Shown here piece by piece: positions 25,426 through 33,173 of a stretch of DNA of 64,000 nt. Within the stretch, counting starts at the first letter, position 1; each line of letters opens with the position of its first letter. The position numbers were made by a program, and so were the translations under genes. Under the pieces are notes generated by a model. That model saw only the letters and a program-made list of their open reading frames with translations. It made no database searches and was not told the DNA's origin. Source of the stretch: M30B80 sp965656935 (lineage in GTDB: Bacteria; Pseudomonadota; Alphaproteobacteria; Rhodobacterales; Rhodobacteraceae); assembly GCA_965656935.1 (NCBI GenBank), contig CBFHMG010000003.1, forward strand, positions 186,001-250,000, read 5' to 3'.

Positions 25426-26139
25426 ATGCTGAGAGCAAAGATGTCAGTTGACCCATTGGTCCTGATACCTGGAATGATGTGCGACGCGCGGCTCTGGTGG
25501 CCGCTTTTGTCGGAACTCTCGGCCGCGCGAAGCCTGCATTTGCCTGCAATTGCGGGTGCCGATACGATCTCGGATATGGCATCCGCTGTATTGGCCAGCG
25601 CCCCTGAGACATTTGCAATGCTGGGGTATTCCATGGGCGGCATCGTGGCCATGGACGTGATCCGCCGCGCGCCTGAACGGGTGACGAGGGTGATGTTCAT
25701 GGATACTTCGCCTTTGGCCGAAACCCCCAACCAAGCCGCCGCGCGCGAGCCGCATATCACACGCGCAAAAGCGGGGCGTCTGGAATATGTGATGCGCGAC
25801 GAGGTGATCCCCAGCCTTTTGCGCGCCGACCACAAAAGGGATGATATAGAGGAATTGATGTTGGATATGGCCTTGAGCTTGGGGCCGGATGTTTTTGTCG
25901 CGCAATCCCGCGCGCTACAACGCCGCGATGATCAGCAAGGAACCTTGCGGCGGATCAGGGTGCCCTGTTCCGTGGTCTGCGGCGAATTTGATGCGCTGAC
26001 CCCGCCACGCAGGCATGAGCAAATGGCCGACCTGATCCCGCGTGCCAATCTGGAGATCATCGGGGGGGCATCCCATATCCCGATTTTGGAGCGGCCAAGC
26101 GAAACGCTCCACGTCCTTCGCACCTGGCTGGAGGCCTGA
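25426..26139 (+). CDS. Alpha/beta hydrolase
   Basis: A 237-residue hydrolase with LVLIPGMMCDARLWWPLL (oxyanion region), nucleophile elbow LGYSMGGIVAMD, acid site CGEFDALTPP and His in GASHIPILERP. This arrangement resembles haloperoxidase or 3-oxoadipate enol-lactonase-like enzymes, but no specific activity can be read. ATG 25426 has GAGGGA upstream; ATG 25441 is an alternative. The 204 bp before it show no gene. The stop is 23 bp from the convergent phaZ stop. Confidence 0.84.
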   Translation: MLRAKMSVDPLVLIPGMMCDARLWWPLLSELSAARSLHLPAIAGADTISDMASAVLASAPETFAMLGYSMGGIVAMDVIRRAPERVTRVMFMDTSPLAETPNQAAAREPHITRAKAGRLEYVMRDEVIPSLLRADHKRDDIEELMLDMALSLGPDVFVAQSRALQRRDDQQGTLRRIRVPCSVVCGEFDALTPPRRHEQMADLIPRANLEIIGGASHIPILERPSETLHVLRTWLEA

Positions 26140-26162
26140 CGCGCCCGCCCTATACGCGCCGA

Positions 26163-27428
26163 TTACTCAGCAGCGTGTGAAGCCCGCGCTTTGGGGACAT
26201 CGCAATTGGCATCAATGAAATCGATGACAAGCGGGCGGATATTCTGACGCCAGCTTTTCCCTGCGAAAATCCCGTAATGCCCTGCTTCGGGTTCGAGATA
26301 TCTGGCCTTTTTCGCCTCGGGCAGGCCCGTGCACAAACGCAAAGCAGCAACACATTGACCGGGTGCCGAGATGTCATCTTTGCCGCCTTCAACCGTTTTA
26401 ACCGCCACAGTGGTGATTTTGCCAAGATCGACTTGCTTGCCATCCACAACAAAACGGTTCTGCGCGATTTCACCGTTTTTGAAGATACGCTCGACGGTGG
26501 AGAGATAGAACTCGGCCGTCATATCCATCACGGCGAGATATTCATCGTAGAATTTATTGTGCTTATCCTGATCCGAGGCCTCGCCTTTGGCGACCCGAAT
26601 GATCTGGTCACTGAAAGCCTTGCCATGCTTTTCGGCATTCATGGCAATAAAGCTGCTAAGCTGCTGCAAGCCCGGATAGACCATGCGCCCTGCACCAGGA
26701 TGTTTGAAGCCTACACGCTGCAACACATGCTGTTCCAACTGCCCCATTGTGACGCGATTTCCGAAATCGGTTACATCTGTAGCGGCCGCGTCTGGGTCGA
26801 TTGGTCCCCCGATCAGGGTCAGGGTGCGCGGCTGTGCGTCAGGGTCTTCCTCGGCCAGATAGGCGGTGGCCGCCAAGGCAAGGGGCGCTGGCTGGCATAC
26901 GGCGATGACATGGCTGTCAGGCCCCATTTCGCGCAGGAAATCCACCAGATAGAGCGTGTAATCTTCGATATCGAATTTGCCGACGCTGACGGGGATGTCG
27001 CGGGCGTTATGCCAATCGGTGATATAGACATCGCAATCGGGCAAAAGGCTGACCACGGTCGAACGCAGCAGCGTGGCGTAATGCCCAGACATCGGAGCGA
27101 CCAGCAAAACCTTACGTCCTGTTGGCGCGCGATCATTCACCTTGAAGCGGATCAAATCGCCAAAGGGGCGCGCCAGAACGGTTTCGATCGAGATCGTATG
27201 GTCGCGGCCATCTGGGCCCGCGATCGAGTCGATACCCCAATCGGGTTTGGCAACCATGCGCGCAAAACTACGCTCCATGACCTCGCCCCAAGCGGCGGTC
27301 ATCTGAATGGCAGGATTGGCCATGAGGCCAAGCTGGGGATAAGAGCACATCGCACGTGCGGTGGAGCCCAACCATTGGTTGGTGACGCGCATCGATTCGA
27401 TCAGATCATAGGTGAGAAGGTATTTCAT
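26163..27428 (-). CDS. phaZ: Intracellular polyhydroxybutyrate depolymerase
   Basis: Degrades stored PHB granules. The 421-residue product begins MKYLLTYDLIESMRVTNQWL and has VIAVCQPAPLALAA, where Cys replaces the lipase-box Ser as in the PhaZa1-type depolymerases. The conserved VLLVAPMSGHYATLLR and LMGGPIDP-like LIGGPIDPDAA are also present. ATG 27428 was chosen because AGGA lies 9 nt upstream; the open frame further upstream has no similarity. It is divergent from phaC across 170 bp, the usual Rhodobacterales order. Confidence 0.94.
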   Translation of the reverse strand: MKYLLTYDLIESMRVTNQWLGSTARAMCSYPQLGLMANPAIQMTAAWGEVMERSFARMVAKPDWGIDSIAGPDGRDHTISIETVLARPFGDLIRFKVNDRAPTGRKVLLVAPMSGHYATLLRSTVVSLLPDCDVYITDWHNARDIPVSVGKFDIEDYTLYLVDFLREMGPDSHVIAVCQPAPLALAATAYLAEEDPDAQPRTLTLIGGPIDPDAAATDVTDFGNRVTMGQLEQHVLQRVGFKHPGAGRMVYPGLQQLSSFIAMNAEKHGKAFSDQIIRVAKGEASDQDKHNKFYDEYLAVMDMTAEFYLSTVERIFKNGEIAQNRFVVDGKQVDLGKITTVAVKTVEGGKDDISAPGQCVAALRLCTGLPEAKKARYLEPEAGHYGIFAGKSWRQNIRPLVIDFIDANCDVPKARASHAAE

Positions 27429-27528
27429 TATGCTCATTCCTGCCGTGACAAACTGGATTAAGTGCCTAGAGTCAGGACAAACCCAGTTGCAATTGGTTGC
27501 TTTGACCCCTCTCCGTGTCAAAGCTTAC

Positions 27529-27553
27529 AATGCACATGCAGCATTTTTGATGC
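27529..27553. promoter_or_regulatory. TGC-rich palindromic region between phaZ and phaC
   Basis: AATGC-ACATGCA-GCATT (27529-27545) is followed by GCAT-TTTTG-ATGC (27541-27553): overlapping inverted repeats of TGC half sites in the divergent phaZ/phaC promoter region. They resemble, but do not match, the CTGCN3GCAG sites seen before phaP and phaR. A PhaR or other regulator site is possible. Confidence 0.35.
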
Positions 27554-27598
27554 AAAATCAAGTTGAGACGTCAGGGAACGAAAAGGGAGTTGGCTAAA

Positions 27599-29374
27599 AT
27601 GGGGGAAAACCTCGAGCGCTTGAACGCCAATCTCGCAAGGGTTGAGGAACTCAGCCAAAGGCTTGTCGCAGCCCTGTCACAGCGTGAACCGGGGGATGCG
27701 GGTCTCTATGGTCCGGGGCAGGAGGTCTATCTCAAGGCGGGCATGGCCTATTGGCAGGATATGATGAACAACCCCGCCAAATTGATGGAACAGCAGGTTC
27801 AATACTGGGCCGAGACGTTGACCCATTACATGGATGCCCAAAACGCCATCGCCAGCGGCAGCTTCAAAATTCCCCCCGCCGAGGACGAGGCGACGGATCG
27901 CAGGTTTTCAAACCCGCTTTGGCAAACACACCCCTATTTCAACTTTGTAAAACAGCAATATCTGACCTCGGCCAAAGCGGTTGAGGAGGCGGTGCTTGGC
28001 CTTGAGGGGCTTGAGGGCAAGGATAAACACCGCGTTGAGTTCTTCGCGCGCCAGATGATCGATATGTTCTCGCCCACCAATTTCCTTGCGACCAATCCCG
28101 ATGCTTTGGAACGTGCGGTCGAAACCGATGGGGAAAGCCTTGTGAAGGGCATGGAGAACCTTGTGCGCGATATCGAAGCGCATCAGGGCGAGTTTTTGCC
28201 CACCCTTGCCGATCCCAACGCTTTCGCGCTCGGGGAAAATATTGGCACAGCCAAGGGCAAGGTCGTCTATCGCAACCGCATGATGGAGCTGATCCAATTC
28301 GCGCCGACCACCGATACGGTCCATAAAACACCGCTGATCATCTTCCCGCCTTGGATCAACAAATTCTATGTGATGGATCTCAAGCCACAGAATAGCCTGA
28401 TCAGATGGATCGTGGATCAGGGCTATACCCTCTTTGTGGTCAGTTGGAAAAACCCCGACCAAAGCTATGCCGATACGGGCCTCGAGGATTATATCGAGGA
28501 TGGCTACCTTAAGGCCTTTGATGTCGTTCGTGAGATTACTGATGAGAAACAGGTCAATGCCGTTGGATATTGCATCGCGGGTACGACCCTCAGCCTGACC
28601 TTGTCGCTGCTAAAGAAGCGTGGCGAGACGCCCGTAAAATCGGCGACCTTCTTTACCACGCTTGTGGATTTCGCGGATCAAGGTGAGTTCACGGTCTTCC
28701 TTCAGAACGACTTTGTCGATGCGATTGAGCGGCAGGTTGAGGAAACGGGCATTCTGGACAGCTATTTCATGTCCAAGACTTTCAGCTATTTGCGCGCCAA
28801 TGACCTCGTTTATGCGCCTGCCGTGCGCAGCTATATGATGGGCGAGGCCCCGCCTGCTTTTGATTTGTTGTTCTGGAACGGCGATAGCACCAACCTGCCC
28901 GGGAAAATGGCGATCCAGTATCTTCGGGGTCTTTGTCAGAGCAATGCGCTGGCGGGGGACGGGTTCTCGCTCTTTGACGAGGTGCTGCATATCAGCGATG
29001 TGACGGTACCTGTCTGCGCCATTGCCTGCGAGACCGATCACATCGCGGCATGGAAGGACAGCTATCGCGGGGTCCAGAAGATGGGCTCCAAGAGCAAGAC
29101 CTTCATCCTGTCGCAGTCAGGCCATATTGCGGGCATCGTCAATCCGCCCTCCAAAAAGAAATACGGCCATTACACCAATGACGATATCTCGCTGTCCAAT
29201 TCCGATTGGCGCGAGGGCGCGGATTTCAATGAAGGGTCGTGGTGGCCGCGTTGGGAAATATGGCTCTCCAAGCAATCGGGCAAGCAAGTTGCGGCCCGCA
29301 TTCCGGGTGAGGCGGGCTATCCCGCTTTGTGTGACGCGCCGGGCACTTATGTCAGAGAGCAGCTTGAGGATTGA
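27599..29374 (+). CDS. phaC: Class I poly(3-hydroxyalkanoate) synthase
   Basis: Polymerises 3-hydroxyacyl-CoA into PHB at the granule surface. The 591-residue product fits class I synthases. It has the N-terminal PhaC domain (about 90-260), PLIIFPPWINKFYVMDL, the lipase-like box VGYCIAGTTLS with the catalytic Cys, the Asp region CAIACETDHIAAW and the His segment SQSGHIAGIVNPP. ATG 27599 follows GGGAG; the frame upstream to 27563 is unsupported. phaP follows 137 bp later and phaZ is divergent. Confidence 0.96.
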   Translation: MGENLERLNANLARVEELSQRLVAALSQREPGDAGLYGPGQEVYLKAGMAYWQDMMNNPAKLMEQQVQYWAETLTHYMDAQNAIASGSFKIPPAEDEATDRRFSNPLWQTHPYFNFVKQQYLTSAKAVEEAVLGLEGLEGKDKHRVEFFARQMIDMFSPTNFLATNPDALERAVETDGESLVKGMENLVRDIEAHQGEFLPTLADPNAFALGENIGTAKGKVVYRNRMMELIQFAPTTDTVHKTPLIIFPPWINKFYVMDLKPQNSLIRWIVDQGYTLFVVSWKNPDQSYADTGLEDYIEDGYLKAFDVVREITDEKQVNAVGYCIAGTTLSLTLSLLKKRGETPVKSATFFTTLVDFADQGEFTVFLQNDFVDAIERQVEETGILDSYFMSKTFSYLRANDLVYAPAVRSYMMGEAPPAFDLLFWNGDSTNLPGKMAIQYLRGLCQSNALAGDGFSLFDEVLHISDVTVPVCAIACETDHIAAWKDSYRGVQKMGSKSKTFILSQSGHIAGIVNPPSKKKYGHYTNDDISLSNSDWREGADFNEGSWWPRWEIWLSKQSGKQVAARIPGEAGYPALCDAPGTYVREQLED

Positions 29375-29399
29375 GGTGCTGTCTCCTTGAGTGATTTTG

Positions 29400-29463
29400 C
29401 TGCAATGCAGAAAAAAGTGTTGACATTCTGCGCTGCAGCATAGATATATGTTTGCAGATGCAG
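29400..29463 (+). promoter_or_regulatory. phaP promoter with PhaR operators
   Basis: Two perfect CTGCN3GCAG sites, CTGCAATGCAG (29400-29410) and CTGCGCTGCAG (29428-29438), plus an imperfect TTGCAGATGCAG (29452-29463). TTGACA (29420-29425) and TAGATA/GATATA (29441-29448) form a promoter, and the second site sits between its -35 and -10. The motif is the one I recall for PhaR of Rhodobacter sphaeroides. Repression of phasin until granules titrate PhaR away is the expected logic. Confidence 0.75.
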
Positions 29464-29511
29464 CGAAGTCATCGCCGCTTCACGCGTAAACGTTACCTCA
29501 GGAGAACTATC

Positions 29512-29967
29512 ATGGCTAAAGCAGCAGCGCCCGATTTCACGAAATACATGACAGACCTGATGGGGTCGTACCCAATGGATATGTCTGCAATGACCGACGC
29601 ATTCAAAAACTCCGCCGCACTCGGCGAGAAGTTTTCCAAGGTTGCGCTCGAAGCGGCTGAAAAGTCCACCGAGATCCACACCCTTTGGGCAAAAGACACA
29701 ATCGCGAAACTCAGCGATGTCGCAAAAACCAAAGCAGAGCCAGCAGAGTACGGCCAGTCCGTAACCGATTTTGCTTCGGCACAAGCTGAAATGGCCACTG
29801 AATCCATGGCCGCTTTTGCAGAAGTTGCGAAAAAAGTTCAGATGGAAACTGTTGAGTTGCTGATGGCTGCCGGCAAAGAAGCTTCGGAAGAAGCAACTGC
29901 CGCTGTCAAGAAAGCAACAAGCGAAGTGACAACTGCCGCTAAGAAAGCAACTGCTGCAGCGAAGTAA
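29512..29967 (+). CDS. phaP: Phasin, PHB granule-coat protein
   Basis: Coats PHB granules and limits their fusion. The 151-residue product is alpha-helical and Ala/Lys/Glu-rich. DFTKYMTDLMGSYPMDMSAM begins the phasin domain, with the heptad-like EKSTEIHTLWAKDTIAKL following. The C-terminus is a Lys/Ala/Thr-rich repeat (AAVKKATSEVTTAAKKATAA) that resembles histone H1-like tails. CAGGAGA precedes ATG 29512. It is followed by an intrinsic terminator and then phaR. Confidence 0.92.
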   Translation: MAKAAAPDFTKYMTDLMGSYPMDMSAMTDAFKNSAALGEKFSKVALEAAEKSTEIHTLWAKDTIAKLSDVAKTKAEPAEYGQSVTDFASAQAEMATESMAAFAEVAKKVQMETVELLMAAGKEASEEATAAVKKATSEVTTAAKKATAAAK

Positions 29968-30017
29968 GTCACTAGGTTTCTCGCATCATCGTCCTCCCCG
30001 ATAGATGCGACCTTGAG

Positions 30018-30046
30018 AGGGCGGGCCTGAAAAGGTCCGCCCTTTT
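30018..30046 (+). terminator. Intrinsic terminator of phaP
   Basis: AGGGCGGGCCT pairs with AGGTCCGCCCT (11 bp with one G-U) around GAAA, followed by TTTT. It lies 50 nt after the phaP stop. Confidence 0.88.
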
Positions 30047-30096
30047 CATATGCCGCGCTGCGGCTTGCAATTCTGCTGCGAGAGCGTAAGCTCATT

Positions 30097-30107
30097 CTGC
30101 ACTGCAG
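30097..30107 (+). promoter_or_regulatory. PhaR operator upstream of phaR
   Basis: CTGCACTGCAG is a perfect CTGCN3GCAG site, ending 20 bp before the phaR ATG and abutting its ribosome binding site (GGAGAGGGAG). It implies autoregulation of phaR. Confidence 0.7.
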
Positions 30108-30127
30108 GAGAGGGAGAGAACTCCAGT

Positions 30128-30721
30128 ATGCCTACACCCACTGATCCCCTTGTGATCAAGAGATATGCCAGCCGCCGCCTCTATAACACGGAGACATCGG
30201 ATTACGTGACCCTTGAGGATATCGCGGGGTTCATTCGCGAAGGCCGTGAGGTCAATATCATCGACCTGAAATCCGGTGATGACCTGACGCGGCAATATCT
30301 CCTGCAGATCATCGCCGAGCATGAAAGCCGTGGCGAAAGCGTGCTGCCCATTGGTGTTCTGACCGACCTGGTCAGAAGCTACACCTCGCAGGCCAATAGC
30401 GTGGTGCCTGATTTCCTTGCCATGAGCTTTGATATGCTCAAGCAGGGACAATCGCAGATGATGGAAAGCATGACGGCGATCAACCCGATTGCGGCTGTGT
30501 CGGGCCTTGAGAACATGACCAATATGCCAGGGTTTGACGCGATGCGCGCGCAGCAAGAGGCCTTCATGAAAGCCATGACAGGCGGGCTTGCCACCAATTG
30601 GTCGGCCCCTGCATCCGAGGAGGCATCCCCCGAGCCGAGCGCCGAGCCGAGCAGCGCCGAAGAACTGGCCGAAATCCGCAAGCAATTGGCGGAATTGCAG
30701 TCAAAGCTTTCCAAGATTTGA
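30128..30721 (+). CDS. phaR: PHB synthesis repressor PhaR
   Basis: DNA- and granule-binding repressor of phasin and PHB genes. The 197-residue product starts with the PHB accumulation regulator DNA-binding domain (IKRYASRRLYNTETSDYVTL), then EDIAGFIREGREVNIIDLKSG-type sequence and LLQIIAEHESRGESVLPIGV. The C-terminal third is Met/Gln/Ala-rich, then a Ser/Pro/Glu linker and a short coiled coil (EELAEIRKQLAELQSKLSKI). ATG 30128 follows GAGAGGGAG; the longer frame (30050) would begin inside the operator. Confidence 0.95.
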   Translation: MPTPTDPLVIKRYASRRLYNTETSDYVTLEDIAGFIREGREVNIIDLKSGDDLTRQYLLQIIAEHESRGESVLPIGVLTDLVRSYTSQANSVVPDFLAMSFDMLKQGQSQMMESMTAINPIAAVSGLENMTNMPGFDAMRAQQEAFMKAMTGGLATNWSAPASEEASPEPSAEPSSAEELAEIRKQLAELQSKLSKI

Positions 30722-31024
30722 GAGTTGGAGCCTTCGGGTCCGCCCATAACCGCCTCGCGATGCGTGGGGCGGGTCGGTGAGCGCCGTCACTGAGACGCCT
30801 GCCTACGGGTCGGTTTTGCGGGGCTTTGCTGCCGTTCAGCATATTCGGCTCTATGGCTACTCTCAGCCCGAAGCGGACAAGGTTCCGAATGGCGAGATCG
30901 GCAAAAGTGGACGCCTGCGCTATGCTGCGTGGAACGTCGGCTACGCGGACTTAGCTGACCCCACCCCCAACAACACAGCCAGTCCAGTCGCACCTTGTCG
31001 GAGCCGAGTTCAGCAACGCCACAG
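30722..31024. other. 303-bp intergenic region phaR / lysE-type gene
   Basis: Contains an open frame on each strand, but neither resembles a known protein and codon use is not gene-like. No clear terminator or repeat found. Confidence 0.5.
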
Positions 31025-31624
31025 TCAGTTCCCGAGACCGAGCACGGGATAGAGGGATGCCACCAGCAAAGCCGCCATTGTGATGTTGAAGATCCGGAGT
31101 CGGGTGGCGTTTGAGAGCCATTGCCGGACGACAGTCCCGAGCCATGCCCAGACCGAGATCGCCGGAAAGGAGACGAGCGCAAACGCTCCTGCTACGATGA
31201 CGACGGACAACAGTGAGCTGTCTGGCGCATAGAGTGTGATGGCAGAAAGGCACATGGCCCAAGCCTTGGGGTTCACCCATTGGAACGAGGCCGCTTGAAG
31301 AAAAGTCATTGGACGACTGTCTGCGCCGCGCTCTTCGATCGGTGCGGCCGTCGCGATCTTGAACGCGAGCCAGAGCAGGTAGCCGATGGAAAGGACCTTC
31401 AGCACGAGGTTCAGGGCGGGCAACGCGTCGAACAATGCCATCAGCCCTGCACCAATGAGCAGAGCCAATACCGATACGCCCCCAGTGATGCCAAGCATGT
31501 GCGGCAGAGTCCGACGGAAGCCGAAGTTCGCACCAGATGCCATCAGCATCAGGTTATTTGGCCCCGGGGTAACGGTTGCGACGAATGCGAAGCCCAGAAG
31601 AGCGGTCAGGATAGCGAGTGTCAT
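31025..31624 (-). CDS. LysE family amino-acid exporter
   Basis: A 199-residue membrane protein with about six hydrophobic segments. FVATVTPGPNNLMLMASGANFG is the LysE/RhtB N-terminal signature, and FQWVNPKAWAMCLSAI is the conserved mid-segment. AGAGGC lies upstream; a GTG one codon earlier could also be used. It is divergent from an Lrp-type regulator with 106 bp between them, a common pairing in which the regulator senses the exported amino acid. The substrate is unknown. Confidence 0.9.
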   Translation of the reverse strand: MTLAILTALLGFAFVATVTPGPNNLMLMASGANFGFRRTLPHMLGITGGVSVLALLIGAGLMALFDALPALNLVLKVLSIGYLLWLAFKIATAAPIEERGADSRPMTFLQAASFQWVNPKAWAMCLSAITLYAPDSSLLSVVIVAGAFALVSFPAISVWAWLGTVVRQWLSNATRLRIFNITMAALLVASLYPVLGLGN

Positions 31625-31650
31625 CACGTGTGCCTCTTACATTTTCTTTG

Positions 31651-31720
31651 CACAATAATAGTGGGAGGAGTTCACAATATGTGATCTAATGTGCTACTAA
31701 TGGAAATAATTACACAATAA
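31651..31720. promoter_or_regulatory. CACAATA repeats in the lysE/lrp divergent promoter
   Basis: CACAATA occurs at 31651, 31673 and 31713, spaced 22 and 40 bp (about two and four helical turns). The second is part of the dyad CACA-ATA-TGTG (31673-31683). The region is AT-rich between the start codons. This fits cooperative binding by an octameric Lrp-type regulator. Confidence 0.5.
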
Positions 31721-31730
31721 TTGGCGGCTA

Positions 31731-32177
31731 ATGGATGCCATAGACCATAAAATATTGCGCGAACTACGACGTGACGGTCGGATCAGCAACGTCGCTCTGG
31801 CTGAACGTGTTAACCTGTCTCCCTCGGCCTGCCTAAGACGGGTTCAGGAGCTGGAGCGAAGCAGTGTGATCAGCGGCTACAGGGTCGTGACTAATCCGGA
31901 GCGCATGGGGCGCGGATTCGCCGCCTATGTCATGGTCGGACTGTCCACTCATACAAAGGCAGCACAGGAGGGCTTCGAGCACGCTATGGCAGTCGCGCCA
32001 GAAGTCGTCGAATGCCATAACATAGCAGGGGCGTTCGAGTATCTCCTCCGCGTAGAGAGTGCCGATCTCTCCGACTACAAGCGCTTCCACACGGAGGTGT
32101 TGGGCACGCAATCCCACGTCAATGCGATCACGTCCTACATCGTGATGGGATCACCCAAGGATGAACGAGCCACATGA
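31731..32177 (+). CDS. Lrp/AsnC family transcriptional regulator
   Basis: A 148-residue regulator: N-terminal winged HTH (MDAIDHKILRELRRDGRISN, then LAERVNLSPSACLRRVQELE) and a C-terminal RAM/ligand domain with GAFEYLLRVESADLSDY. It is divergent from the LysE exporter and likely controls it in response to an amino acid. The ATG is near the repeat array at 31651-31720, so autoregulation is likely. Confidence 0.92.
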   Translation: MDAIDHKILRELRRDGRISNVALAERVNLSPSACLRRVQELERSSVISGYRVVTNPERMGRGFAAYVMVGLSTHTKAAQEGFEHAMAVAPEVVECHNIAGAFEYLLRVESADLSDYKRFHTEVLGTQSHVNAITSYIVMGSPKDERAT

Positions 32178-32306
32178 TCTGAACGTCCGACTGTGCGTTG
32201 GTCGTGGATTTTCGTTCAGGCATTGCCGAATGTCGCGGAAGGGCTCTCTGCCGACCTGCAGTAACGCAGCATTGCTTCAGGCCACCCATAGGATGCCCCT
32301 CGATCC

Positions 32307-33077
32307 TCAGTCAGGCTTTCGCAGATGCCAGACCTGCTCAATCGGATAGCTCTTGGCCCAGTCCGCGGGGATGGCACCGCGGGTCCCCTCGGCCCAATTG
32401 GGTGCGTAGACCTCTTGGTATTTTGTCACTGCAAAGCCGATTTCCGAGAAGAGCGCCATCCAATCGGATAGGGTCAGATTGAAACACACACCACTGGGCT
32501 CGAATTCAACTTCGGTCCAATCCGCCCCCCACATGCCGCGATAGGGGCGGTGAAGCTGCCTGTCGCAAGGGGCGCCATCCAGAGGGGAACAGATGAGCGA
32601 TAAGGGGTGGTTGCCGAGAAAAACCAGTTCTCCGCCGGATCGGAGCAATCGCCATGCCTCTTGCAGCCAGAGTTTCGGCGCGCACCAGATCGCCGCGCCA
32701 TATTCGGAAATGGCAAAGTCGAAACTGGCATCTGGTAGGCCCGTATCTTCGGCATTGCCTTCAATAAAGGTGATATTAGCCGCGTTTTCGCGGGCCAGCC
32801 GCCGTGCTGTTTCCAGTTGTGCGGGTGAGACATCTATTGCCGTGACGCATGCGCCGCGCCGCGCCATCCAGCCCGAGACATAGCCCGTGCCACAGCCAAG
32901 CTCGATTGCATCTATGCCCGCCATGTCACGCGGCAATATATTCAGAGTGGTCTCAGGCTGGCCCCAATTGCCCCATTCAGGCTCGGTCGCCGCCCAAAGG
33001 CGCGTGCCAGTTTCCACCCAATTGGCGGCATCGGCGTTCCAGATATCTCGATTGACGGACACATGATCGCGGGTCAT
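32307..33077 (-). CDS. Class I SAM-dependent methyltransferase
   Basis: A 256-residue enzyme with IDAIELGCGTGYVSGWMAR (SAM motif I), VTAIDVSPAQLETA (motif II acidic residue) and FDFAISEYGAAIWC (motif IV region), followed by LLRSGGELVFLGNHPL. These mark a Methyltransf_11/25-type fold. GGAG lies 8 nt before the ATG. The substrate is not evident; neighbours are unrelated. Confidence 0.85.
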   Translation of the reverse strand: MTRDHVSVNRDIWNADAANWVETGTRLWAATEPEWGNWGQPETTLNILPRDMAGIDAIELGCGTGYVSGWMARRGACVTAIDVSPAQLETARRLARENAANITFIEGNAEDTGLPDASFDFAISEYGAAIWCAPKLWLQEAWRLLRSGGELVFLGNHPLSLICSPLDGAPCDRQLHRPYRGMWGADWTEVEFEPSGVCFNLTLSDWMALFSEIGFAVTKYQEVYAPNWAEGTRGAIPADWAKSYPIEQVWHLRKPD

Positions 33078-33173
33078 GGATTTTGCTCCGGCTGGTCACA
33101 CAGGGCGTTTATAGCATAACGCTTTCACGCTGGGGGAGGGTTACCCAGCTATTTTCGGCCCGTCCGCGAAGTT

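Noticed and set aside
26277..27461. 394-codon plus-strand frame opposite phaZ
   Set aside because: Antisense to PhaZ, which is intact; no motifs.
30777..31052. 91-codon plus-strand frame after phaR
   Set aside because: No resemblance to known proteins, no ribosome binding site and it runs into the convergent LysE gene.
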